This document shows positions 54,732 to 64,000 of a stretch of DNA of 64,000 nucleotides, piece after piece. Each line of letters begins with the position of its first letter. The first letter of the stretch is position 1. Source of the DNA: Paramyrothecium sp. XJ0827 (Eukaryota; Ascomycota; Sordariomycetes; Hypocreales; Stachybotryaceae); assembly GCA_020881915.1 (NCBI GenBank), contig JAJFPB010000009.1, positions 1,054,001 through 1,118,000 on the forward strand, given 5' to 3'. Both the position numbers and the translations under genes were made by a program. The notes under the pieces are model-generated. The model was given only the letters and a program-made list of their open reading frames with translations, did no database searches and was not told the origin of the DNA.

Positions 54732-55508
54732 ATGTCTGAACTACCTTGTGCAGGGCTTGTAGCCCACTTCGAAGGACACAAGGACCTAGCACTGCCAGCC
54801 AGCTGGGAGGGCAAGTCGACGCTGGCCCAACTCGATATCCGCACTCGGGCATTGGAAGAGAAGATGGGTATTCTGAGCCCTCCAGCTGTCCTTGACCCAT
54901 CATGGGACTCGCTTTTATGGCGCTTGGGGAGGCTAGATCGCCGCCTGGGCGGCAACGCAATCCTCAACACAGCATCGCAACTTCTCACGCCTGACCCGGA
55001 GACTCTGTCTCTTGAAAAGCTTGAAGCCATAGTTTTTGGCATACCATATCGATTTGGATCACAGCCTCCGCAAACTCCGTCGAAGCTAATTATGGATGTC
55101 GAAGACGAAGCTGTCAGCATCATGATCCAAAGGCTCTGCCACGTTGCAGGCAACCGCGGATATAAGCTCAGTCACATCCCTGTGACGCCAGGTCAAATCT
55201 ACGCAACAGCCGTGGCCGTATCTATAGAGATTGAAACAACGCAACTCAGAGGGCCGTTGGGGAGACCGGGCATACCCCCTCCGCCAGTATGGCCTCAGCC
55301 GCCGAGCGCGAGAAGATCGCATACCAAGTTGAAAGCATGCTGCGGTTGCTGCAGCTGCGCTTGTCACTTGACTTCCTCTTCCCGGATGATCACTGCCACC
55401 AAATCGTCAAAGCTCCAAAGGGTTTTGCAGTTTGGCTGGCTACGAAAGATGATATGCTGGCGAAAGAAGACGGATTACTCTAGTGACAGTTCATCATCCT
55501 ATGCCTGA
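54732..55508 (+). CDS. Unrecognised protein; probable frameshift near 55270-55290
   Basis: I do not recognise this protein. The first about 175 codons (MSELPCAGLVAHFEGHK...) look genuine: helical, non-repetitive, with phrases such as DPSWDSLLWRLGRLDRRLGG and LEKLEAIVFGIPYRFGSQPP. After GIPPPP the frame becomes Arg/Ser/Cys-rich noise. Meanwhile a different frame at 55289-55483 reads AAEREKIAYQVESMLRLLQLRLSLDFLF, which looks like a real C-terminal helix. I therefore suspect a one-base shift or an unrecognised short intron around 55270-55290. A 36-base GT-AG interval there could be spliced but is shorter than any intron in the window. It has no neighbours that explain its role. Confidence 0.5.
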   Translation: MSELPCAGLVAHFEGHKDLALPASWEGKSTLAQLDIRTRALEEKMGILSPPAVLDPSWDSLLWRLGRLDRRLGGNAILNTASQLLTPDPETLSLEKLEAIVFGIPYRFGSQPPQTPSKLIMDVEDEAVSIMIQRLCHVAGNRGYKLSHIPVTPGQIYATAVAVSIEIETTQLRGPLGRPGIPPPPVWPQPPSARRSHTKLKACCGCCSCACHLTSSSRMITATKSSKLQRVLQFGWLRKMICWRKKTDYSSDSSSSYA

Positions 55509-56180
55509 TGCGGTTCAGCCAAAGACAGAAGTTCTGGGATTTTTCTACACGATGTTTGATGTAATGACAAAGCATTGGCGAGAAACTTCGTATTCCAGAA
55601 TGTGATCACTGTATAGTGTCTATGCATTAGGGCACAACTGGGGACAGGGGATAGGCAAGCATATAGGATTAGTTTGGTACCTCTTCCGTTTCGAGATTTG
55701 TGAACAGGTGATCAATCGGCCCGTGTCTTACGTTAGGTTCAATGCTACATTGATTTGGGTATGAAGATTCTTGGACGATCTCACAACAATTACCGAGAGG
55801 GGCTCTTTGCTCCGTATAGGTCTAGTCTAGCTCCTAGCTTTGGCCTAAGATCAGTGCTTTTCACCCCATACGGAGCACGGAACTTTGCTTCCAGTGGTAA
55901 GATGAATAAAAGTACCATCAGTTCTAGAAATAGCAGGTTGTCAGCTGGAGCGGATTAGGCTGTGGCTCGATCAAGTTAACTAGCCTCTTCGACTTGCCTA
56001 ACTGGGCAAACATCCTAAAAAGGGGGCGTAAGTGAGATTTCATCCAAGTGGGTCGACAATCCTGCATTGTACCATCTAATATCATGGTTTAATTGTATAA
56101 ATACTTGCAAGGGAGCAATGGTCGAACATTGGTTCCAAGATTATGCTTCAGGACAGAGGTGTATAGAATTCTAGTTCAAG
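55509..56180. other. Intergenic upstream of GH5 gene
   Basis: Promoter side of the GH5 glucanase, with the TATA box noted separately. No other gene is supported. Confidence 0.5.
56096..56103 (+). promoter_or_regulatory. TATA box of GH5 gene
   Basis: TATAAATA lies 85 bases before the ATG at 56181. Confidence 0.5.
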
Positions 56181-57539
56181 ATGTTCCGCCTCGTAAGTGC
56201 AATCTCCCTGCTCGTGGCAACAGCCCGTGCTTGGACACCAGACACAAGATGTGAGTATCTCCAAGTTGAAGGCCAATGAAAAATACCCTGGACCGTGCTG
56301 ACGATTGCTAGCGTTATGGAATGACACGGAGCTTCTGCCCCGTTGGCTACCCGCAGCCAACAAGGTCCGTGGTGTGAACCTAGGATCGCAATTCATCATT
56401 GAGCCATGGATGGCTGGTGACGAATGGAACAGCATGGGCTGCGGCGGCACGAACGACGAGTGGCAGTGTGTTCAAAGACTCGGCCAAGCTGCAGCCGACG
56501 CCGCATTCAGGAAGCACTGGGATACTTGGGTGACCAAGTCTGACATCGACGAGATCAAGAGCCTTGGCCTGAACACTGTCCGCATCCCTGTTGGTTTCTG
56601 GATCCGCGAGGATCTCGTTCGCCAGGGCGAGTTCTACCCTCGGGGAGGACTCGAGTATCTCGACCGCATCGTGCAATGGTGCAGAGATGCAGGTCTTTAC
56701 GTTATCATGGATCTCCATGGTGGCCCTGGCTCTCAATACCCTAACCAGCAGTTTACGGGCCACGTAAGTTTCCCTCATGAACTCGCACGGCTGTTACCTT
56801 TTAGCAATTTTGGTCTAATCCTATGATTCAGAGCGTTTCTTACCCCGGATTTTACAACAACGACAACTTCGAGCGCGCCTACAAGTTCCTCGAGTGGATG
56901 GCCGAGCGCATCCACACCAACTCCAAGTACTGGAATGTCGGCATGCTGCAGGTCATGAACGAGCCGGTGCACGCGGGCGACTACCCCGACGAGGCCGGCA
57001 ACCTCATCTGGAACTTCTACCCCGGTGCTTGGAACCGCATCCGTGCGGCGGAGAGAAGGCTCGGAACCAAGGACTCGGACCTCCTTCACATCCAGTTCAT
57101 GGGCAAGGCCTGGGGCGCCGGCGATCCGGCCAGCAACCTCCCCAGCACCCAGTTCGCCTTCTACGACGACCACCGCTACTACAAGTGGGATCCTTCGGTG
57201 CCCAAGAACAAGAACGGCTACATCTCCAAGGCCTGCAGTGACAACCGGGGCGGCAGCGACATCATCATCGGCGAATGGTCCCTCTCCGTCGCTGACGACA
57301 TCCAGTTCAACGGCGAGTTTGACATCCGCAACCGGCCGGACCAGGTCGCGTGGTACCGCTCATACTGGGCTGCTCAAGTGCAAGCTTTTGAACGTTCCGG
57401 CGGCTGGGTGTTCTGGTCGTGGAAATGCAACTGGATTACCGGCTTTGATGAGTGGCGATGGTGCTATCAGTCCGCTGTTCGCGCCGGCGTCATTCCCAAG
57501 GACGCGGGTAGCGCCGCGAGCATCAGCCCTTGCCGGTAA
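56181..57539 (+). CDS. Secreted GH5 beta-1,6/1,3-glucanase, 409 aa
   Basis: Coding is join(56181..56250, 56312..56763, 56832..57539), 1230 bases. A signal peptide (MFRLVSAISLLVATARA, cleavage near 17-18) leads into the GH5 barrel. Conserved blocks are KVRGVNLGSQF, LGLNTVRIPVGFW, YVIMDLHGGPGSQ, LQVMNEP with acid/base Glu218, and IIIGEWSLS with nucleophile Glu322. WVFWSWKCNW fits a substrate platform. The family is closest to fungal endo-beta-1,6-glucanases and exo-beta-1,3-glucanases; mycoparasites use such enzymes against other fungi, and all fungi use them to remodel their own wall. The exact linkage cannot be fixed from sequence alone. The three exons carry canonical splice sites. Confidence 0.92.
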
Positions 57540-57777
57540 TCAAGCCTCGAAAGGGAACCCGTAGGCAGGCTTTGTAGAGTATATACACACCAGGAAACTT
57601 CTGTAATGTTCTCATTGGGCTTATCTATTACCGTCTATGCTCTACGTATTTTGTAAACACCAAAGCTATATCCACAACCCACGTTGCCCAGCATCTACAC
57701 CAAGAAAAGGAAACGAAAGATCTTCTAAGCCGCCCGTAACAGGGCTTACTGAATCATGTAGTCAATATTTTTCCCCC

Positions 57778-59821
57778 TTAAATCCGGCAAAGTTGGCCGT
57801 CAATCTCCTCCCAGCGCTCGCTACCAACGCAAGGCTTGCACCAGAAGACATCTTCAGGGTCGTGCTTGCGCTTGATCTCGAGGAGCTCCTCATAGATATC
57901 GCCCCAGAAAAGATGCTGCCAGTCGTCGTGGTAGATGATGGCCTGCGAAGACGAAGTTAGCTCTCAATCACATTACATGCAAGAATACAATGCGTACCTC
58001 GTTGACGTAGGCACCGGCATCAGGCATTTCGCGGAGGGGCTGGATAGCATTCTGGAGAACATCGATAGTGGCGAGCCTGGAGGCTTCGTTGAAGGGCTCA
58101 AAGTCCTGGGTGGCATCTGAGATAGAGTCAGCCTGAGATGGAACGTATAGCAGTGGTCACGGATAACAGTCACTAACACAGCAGCGCCACAGACTTCCTC
58201 CAAGCAGGGTGGACGGCGGTTCGGCCGCCTCGAGGCTTAGCCTCATGGACACCCTTCCCTCCAATGATCAGAGCACCAAATGTGGAGCCAACGCCTCTTG
58301 ACACAGAGCGCAGGTTTGCCTCGATGAGCTTCTCTGGCTTCGCGGCCAAGCCCTCGGCACTGACAAGGCTCGCATCCGTGTACCGGTCCTTGCCGGAAGT
58401 CGTCGTGTCGTGCCAAACAGAGATGAAGTCAAGCATGGTGGGGTACACGATCTCGTCCGTCTTGAGCACGACGTTGTCGCAGCCCCACCGCTTCTTCGCC
58501 TCGGCAGCGATCGGAGCGAAAGCCTCCACGAGCCGTCCAGTGTCCTCGCTGCCGACGCCGACAAGGATGCCGAACGCGCCGCCGTGCAAGCCGCTGCTAA
58601 AGTCGAGCGGGTCGAAGCCTTGGTTGAAGCTGAAGGCGTAGCCATTGATACCGTCATTGACAAGCTCACCGATCTTGGAGTATACTAGAGCACCAGTATC
58701 GGCTGCGGCAGTTGTGTTAGGCGCCGTGAAGAGACGGAAGAGAAGCGTCGCCATCTTGGGGGTCGGGTAGACCTTCATGGTGATTGAAGTTATAACACCG
58801 TAGGTTGAGCCGCCCGCCTGCATACTTTCAATTAGTTTCCATTGGCAGCTCACTTCAATTGTTGAATCTTTTTACTTACACCGCGGACGGCGAAGAAGAG
58901 GTCTTCGTTCTGGCACTCGTTGAGCTTGACAATCTTACCCTTGGGAGTGACCATCTCCATTTCCAGAACCTGGTCCACACCGAGGCCGTAAGTACCGGAC
59001 AGGATCGAGTGGCCACCGCCAGTGTAGTAGCCTCCGGCGCCTACGGTCTTGCCATTGCCACCGACGAGCGTGTGGTTGAACTGGTTGGTATACTCATAGA
59101 GGGGGAAGAGCTGGTTGCCAGGGCCGATGGTGATGGTTGCGCCCTTGATGGCCTTCTTGCACCCGCGAGGCGTGAACTGCTTGTCGTCGAATGAACGGCT
59201 GGTCATGTGGTGAGTCCAGATGGAGAGCGCATTGGGAGCAACGGAGCGGCCGGCGAAGTCGTGGCCGGTGTTCTTGACCACGAGACGAATCTTGTGCTTC
59301 CGCGCTACGCGCTGTCAGTGGTGCTTCTTGCCATGATGCGATGAAACCAACTTACCAAAGTCGACGGCAGCCTTGACGTGTTGTGCCGTAGTAGCATTGA
59401 CAACTAAGGCCGGGTATCCGTCTCCGGAGCAGGGCAGCTTGGGGTCAGGAAGACAGGTATCGTTGTTCCAATTGTTCCAGAGAGTCGACACAGGGTCATA
59501 GCTAGCAGAGTTAGCTGTTTACTCGGTTTATGCTGTCAATCCAGCATGTGGTCATCTCTCTTACGTGTGGAAGTCGTGGCCTTCCCATGCCTTCGTGACT
59601 GCAGCGCACGCCTCCACGTTGAACTCTGGCCGTTCAGAATGGCAGACAGCTGCCGGCGGAGTGGGCTTGAATAGCCGTCCTTCCAAAGTCTCATTAAGTT
59701 TCCTCCACTTGTCCGCCGACGGCCACGCCGCCGATCCCGGAACGGCCTTGCATTTCGTGGCAGCTTCCGCAGAGCCAAAGCTGAAGAGCAGCGCTGCCAA
59801 GACGCCAGAAGTGATCTTCAT
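57778..59821 (-). CDS. Secreted BBE-type FAD-linked oxidase, 583 aa
   Basis: Coding is complement(join(57778..57942, 57998..58116, 58178..58817, 58880..59304, 59356..59501, 59565..59821)), 1752 bases. A signal peptide (MKITSGVLAALLFSFGSAEA) opens the protein; an ATG 9 codons upstream is an alternative. The PCMH-type FAD domain follows, with RLVVKNTGHDFAGRS (His for 8-alpha-histidyl FAD), GGYYTGGGHSILSGTYGLGVDQVL and VTPKGKIVKLN. The C-terminal berberine-bridge segment DDWQHLFWGDIYEELLEIKRKHDPEDVFWCKPCVG is clear. Such enzymes oxidise sugars, alcohols or alkaloid precursors, using O2 and giving H2O2. It has a TATA box about 130 bases upstream. Its neighbours, a Zn2Cys6 regulator and an OYE oxidoreductase on the same strand, suggest a shared pathway. 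Confidence 0.88.
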
Positions 59822-60331
59822 CGTTGCGTGCAGTCCCTGGGGCTTCAACTTGTGTTCCTAACGCCGTCAACGGTGTTAGCGAGGCGAGTTGAGAAGTAGC
59901 AAATCGCTTCAGTACCACACCCTGATCAAAGATCGCCGTCTGCTGGGCTTTTATATGAATGACCTGTAGCCGATGTGTGAGGCTCCTCTTCTACCCATGT
60001 TTCCCAATTAAGCCATCGTATCATGATGCACGGATGTTTCCCAGTGTGGAGGTCTCATGATTGGCGCACCAAGGCTCGGCGCCGCATGCAACCGGAGGAC
60101 GGCCGGAGGACGACATGGCAGGGGTATCACGCTCACTACACTACTGCTCGACCTCCGCCGAACCTTCACCAGCACGAACCCACGGAGGGCTTGACGCTCG
60201 GTCAAACAGCCCGTCAGCATACATGCGGGGAAGCTAGCCGCAGCGAACTGGGCGCATGGATTGCCGGGGCTGAGAATATCTTGGTGCTACAGCCACATGC
60301 GCTATTGGCACGATCCTCCTACTCAAAGAAC
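59822..60331. other. Intergenic between FAD oxidase and regulator
   Basis: Holds the oxidase promoter and the regulator 3' flank. Nothing else is seen besides the TATA box. Confidence 0.5.
59948..59955 (-). promoter_or_regulatory. TATA box of FAD oxidase gene
   Basis: The minus strand reads TATAAAAG about 127 bases before the ATG at 59821. Confidence 0.5.
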
Positions 60332-63031
60332 TCAAGCTACGTCTGTCATCGGAGCCATGGTAGTGGGCGCTAATTCCATGCCAAACACATCAAACATGGT
60401 ACTTTGAGCCGCGTCCTGGCCCAAAATGGCATCGAAGACATAGTCGCTCGGCATGCCGATGTCAATATCGTCAATCTCCGGGAATGCTTCCACATGCTCA
60501 GGAAATGGCACGAAACCATCCCTAGAGATGCCGCCGCCAATTGAGCCATCTCCAAGAGACGCGCTCCGACTCTGCTCGACAGCCACGCGGGCCTTCTGCA
60601 TCAGCTCCTGAACGACGCTGCAGAGGCCTCTGCACGCCGGGTATCTGAACAACTCGGTGGCGGCTTCGAAGTGTTGCACTGCTTTTGCGGTGAGTGCCTG
60701 GTCCTCGGCGACAGAGGGATGCGCCGGATACATGCACAAATTCCCCAGCATCACGATGAGGGAGGAAAAGTGGGCGCAGCTGCATTGCCTGCAGGAACAA
60801 AGACGTCAGCCCAGAAGTGACAAGGAAACGCGACGATCCGGCAAAGCGGCTCTTGCATGCAGAACAGAAAAGGAATTTAGGGCGGACAAAGTGTCATCAA
60901 TTGGCATAGCGTCCGGATCGTCGTGTCATGAGGAAACGGAGGATCGACTCACCAGATCAGGGATTCCGTAGGCATGTTCAAGTGGTACAGCTTCATGCAA
61001 CTGCGGCTAAGCTCAACGCATTTCTCCCACACGCTCGGCTGCGGCGCATCGTGCTCCTGCAGCCGCAGGTTGCCGTCGGGCCCTTTGGCCATGGCCAGGT
61101 CCTGGATGGCAGCCCTGCCCGAGGAGCTCAGCTGCCGGACCCAGTGGGAGTTGTGGCTGTAGAGCCCGTTGGCCATGATGTAGGCGAGCAGGTAGGAGTG
61201 CAGCAGCTTGGTCATCTCGAGCAGCTCCCACGAGCCCAGGGTCGACGCCACGTTGTCGACGCGGAAGACGGCAGGGAGGCGCTGGTACCAGTCGTCGAGC
61301 ATGCCCGTCAGCCGGACCACGATGCGCTGGCGCTCGACACCGCGCACCCGCGCTGCGCGGTTTGAGTAGAGCAGGTCGAACACCTTGCCCGCGACGTGGG
61401 CGAGCTCCGTGCGCTGACGGTGGTAATTGAGGTGGTAACGCCCATCGAGCGTCCAGATCAAGCCGACTCCGTCCGCGGGCGCCATTGGCGGCAGGGGTAT
61501 GTCAATGTCAGCGTCCAGCTGGACGGAGGGCGCCCTTGTGCGGAGGGAGATTGTCTAGTGGTAAAAAATGGTCAGAAGTCATGGCATGGCCACAAAAAAA
61601 AAAGGAAGAGCATAAATCTGAATTCCATCAGAGACAATTGCAGATGCCCTGTTCGCCTTTTTTACAACCACTTACACGGAGCCAAGTTGAGCAGTGGGGA
61701 GGGAACAAGACACTATAATAGAGGGTACACGGCTTCTGCTTACCTTGTCCAGGGAGTATGCAATCCAAAACACCCTCGATCGCTGCTCTGCTTCCTCCGG
61801 TGAGAAATACTGCCGGCTGGCATTCGAGTGAAGCTGCAGACGATGCGCCAATCGTATGGCTGTCGCTATGATGACGCTGGCCGGCCGCGGGTCGGCGCTG
61901 TTCTGGAACAGAACCACGATCCCCAGCAGCACCTGGATGCCCAGCAGGTCGTCCTCGCGGTTGACGAGCTCCGACACGACCGACTGCGCGTTGCGCAGGC
62001 AGCAGTTCGCGTAGGTGATGCGGTCGTGGCCGACGTCCGTGTGGCCGGCGCGCGGCATGCGCATCCCGATGGCCGCGACGATCTGGATGGCCGCCCACGA
62101 CGCCTTGTGCCGCGTGCCGGGGCGGTCGAACCAGGAGTGGAGCATCCGCATGAACGTCTGCTGGTGGAACAGCGGTATCACGCTGTTGAAGGTGGTGAAG
62201 TAGTTGTCGACGACGGGCATGAGCTCTTGCATCGAGGGCATTGAGAATTCGTCGGTGGAGGCGGCGACTGCGTCGAAAAGGTAGGCGTCAGAATGGCCAA
62301 ACGAGGTGAAATCGAAAGTCTCTGATTCTTGGTTAAGGCCTTGGTCCATTGAGACGTGTGGTCTGTTGCCAGAGTTGGTTGTCGAGGACGTGGAGGCTTC
62401 CTCCGAAGTCGTCGTAGTTCTCATCGGGGTCGGGCTATCGCTCTTGTCGTTCCGTTCCCGCTGGGACGAAGCATCATGGGAAAAATCGTCGGAGCTGCTC
62501 GGCCGCGCAGCGAGTGATGCTGCCACGTCCAAAACCTGCTGTAGCTGCCGCTCAATATTTGCCAACCGGTCTTCCATGGCTTGTTTGTCGCTGGGTATTT
62601 GGCCCCTGCCCGAAGCCACCGCATTCTCATCAACATTGGTGCTGGCGTCGCCGTAAGTAGAGAACTTTAGAAGCGATTGTCTGAGCTACAGGTCAAATCA
62701 GGTGAATAGCTTACTTCGTGGCCGGCGGAGCTTGCGCATCGGGTGCTGGTCTTGGTCGTGGCGGGTTCGCTTTTCGACGGATGATGCTTGTCTGACACTG
62801 AGCCTTGTACAGCTTGCAATTGGAGCACACGGGCTTCAGCATGTCGCATTTGATCTTCTTGGTGAAGCACAAGTCGCAGGCTACGTAGCATGTCAGCGTC
62901 TCGCCAGTCACTAAATCAAGTGCCGACCGACCCTTGCGACGGCCGGGTCTGTTGGAATCGATGGCGTCCTTGGCTCTGGCGCTTGTAGGCGACACAGCCG
63001 GTGCGGCGACGGCAATAGGCGACTCGGTCAT
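60332..63031 (-). CDS. Zn2Cys6 transcription factor, 740 aa
   Basis: Coding is complement(join(60332..60788, 60953..61554, 61744..62641, 62715..62880, 62932..63031)), 2223 bases. The zinc cluster follows directly after GRRK: Cys35, Cys38, Cys45, Cys52, Cys55 and Cys62 (ACDLCFTKKIKC, then CSNCKLYKAQC). A 51-base in-frame intron at 62881-62931 must be removed to join GRRK to ACDLC. The linker is Ser/Thr-rich; the fungal transcription factor domain (VVDNYFTTFNSVIPLFHQQTF, AIRLAHRLQLH, SRVFWIAYSLDK) resembles regulators of sugar and secondary metabolism. The 73-base intron at 62642-62714 is inferred: a nearer AG gives only 34 bases, so its acceptor is uncertain. It is between a BBE oxidase and an OYE gene, both likely targets. 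Confidence 0.85.
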
Positions 63032-63591
63032 GATGAGAGGTGAACGGCTCTGTGTTCAGGTGTTTACAACAAGTGAGTCAAAGGACATGGAGTCGGTCAG
63101 TTTGGAGATGACCAGCATGCTAATCGATATCAGATAAGAACAACTTCTTGAACAGGCGAAACTACGCGCATCAGATCAAGTGCGAGCGTGAATCCTAGTG
63201 CTTACAAATTGCCCAAGAAGCGCAAATGCTCCACACTTCCTCCGCCGCATGTGCACACCAACTTGCTGGCAAGGTCGGTAGAAATGACCTTCATGTAGCA
63301 ATATAGTATAGTCTTCTCTGCTTTTGAGAGAAGACAGAACTGGCTCCGATGCCTGGCGTTACGCCGTGTAGATGTTCATTTCACCCTGCCTTCTGAGAAG
63401 CGTGCAAGGGTTGATCATCACGGTGGAACTACCGTTGACTCAATCAATTCAAGAAACAAGGGAAGCAATATTGAAGAGCTGATACATAAACCTTCCAAGA
63501 ACAAAACCTCACCAGAACTAAATAAACTCAACTCCAACTCGCCGTAGCATCCGAGTGCCCGTCTATCCCATACCATGCGACAAATATCCAT
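63032..63591. other. Intergenic between regulator and OYE gene
   Basis: Promoter side of the regulator and 3' flank of the OYE-family gene. No gene is supported. Confidence 0.5.
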
Positions 63592-64000
63592 CTACGCGAC
63601 AATGTCCCCCTGTTGCGAACCATACTCAGCCTCAGGCCCTGAGTAGAGCACCTGAAACGGCGCAGGCACGCCCTTCTTCGCCCTCTCCTCCATATACTTC
63701 CCCAGGTCCCCCATGAAGCGGCTCATCACCTTCTCGTCCCCGTAGTCTAGCGGCTCCTTGCCCGCGGCGATCTGCGCGAACTGCGACAGCGCCACCACCT
63801 GGCTCACCTGCATGTCTAGCTCCAGCTCCCTCGTGGGCCGCAGGGCGCCGTCCCGCACCCGGCCCGAGAGGATGTGGTCGGCGAGCCGGGGCTCCCGCGC
63901 CGCCGGCCGGCCGACTGCCACGGCGTCCACGGCGTCCAGCGACGAGACCATGGCGGCGACGGAGCGGACGCCGCCGCCAAGGAAGACCTTAATGCGCCGG
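63592..64000 (-). CDS. NADH:flavin oxidoreductase (OYE family), 5' partial
   Basis: Only the last 135 codons or so are present; the gene runs off the right edge. The visible part is the end of the OYE TIM barrel: RRIKVFLGGGVRSVAAM (the phosphate-binding strand and loop for FMN), then DAVDAVAVGRPAAREPRLADHIL, the terminal helix of the family. The tail (QVSQVVALSQFAQIAAGKEPLDYGDEKV...) is typical of fungal copies. Family enzymes reduce activated alkenes or open rings using FMN and NAD(P)H. The catalytic His/Asn and Tyr are upstream and not visible. With the FAD oxidase and the regulator it makes a three-gene oxidative group. Confidence 0.85.
   Translation of the reverse strand, partial: RRIKVFLGGGVRSVAAMVSSLDAVDAVAVGRPAAREPRLADHILSGRVRDGALRPTRELELDMQVSQVVALSQFAQIAAGKEPLDYGDEKVMSRFMGDLGKYMEERAKKGVPAPFQVLYSGPEAEYGSQQGDIVA

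Overview
The window is nuclear DNA of a filamentous ascomycete (Pezizomycotina). Genes carry several short introns of about 45-75 bases with CTRAC-like branch sites. There are three Zn2Cys6 regulators, a HET-domain gene, a 7TM-RGS receptor and secreted glycoside hydrolases, and one gene copy carries mutations of the repeat-induced point mutation (RIP) type. Hypocreales or a close Sordariomycete order is my best guess, made from general resemblance only. Exon coordinates were derived by hand from splice signals, reading phase and family motifs; for every spliced gene the listed exons sum to a whole number of codons.

Left part (1-11 kb): the 3' end of a GH76 mannanase-like wall enzyme, a GFA/CENP-V-fold protein, two tandem tRNA-Ser(AGA) genes, a 2EXR protein with a long acidic tail, a YdeI/OmpD-associated protein, a small membrane protein ending in a CaaX prenylation box, and a large HET-domain protein.

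Centre-left (11.3-29.9 kb) is the most interesting region. It looks like a biosynthetic gene cluster with no PKS, NRPS or terpene backbone gene: Zn2Cys6 regulator, cytochrome P450, second GFA-like protein, PaaK-like adenylate-forming ligase, TauD-type Fe(II)/2-oxoglutarate oxygenase, ATP-grasp-like ligase and a full-length ABCC exporter. An ATP-grasp plus adenylate-forming pair suggests amide or thioester chemistry on small acids, and the exporter would remove the product. The ATP-grasp frame is broken by one TAA where a Gln codon is expected.

Middle (30-41 kb): two intron-containing tRNA-Ala(AGC) genes, a GNAT acetyltransferase, a 7TM-RGS receptor, an MFS transporter, a beta-carbonic anhydrase and a second Zn2Cys6 regulator. 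From 42.9 to 46.8 kb lies a decayed, intron-retaining copy of a cytosolic isoleucyl-tRNA synthetase. It has four Trp-to-TAG stops, two frameshifts and two insertions with target duplications, one of them solo-LTR-like.

Right part (47-64 kb): a zinc alcohol dehydrogenase, an SDR, a DEDDy 3'-5' exonuclease-like protein, an unrecognised and probably frameshifted gene, a secreted GH5 glucanase, a secreted BBE-type FAD oxidase, a third Zn2Cys6 regulator and the 3' end of an OYE-family flavin oxidoreductase. The last three may form a small oxidative cluster.
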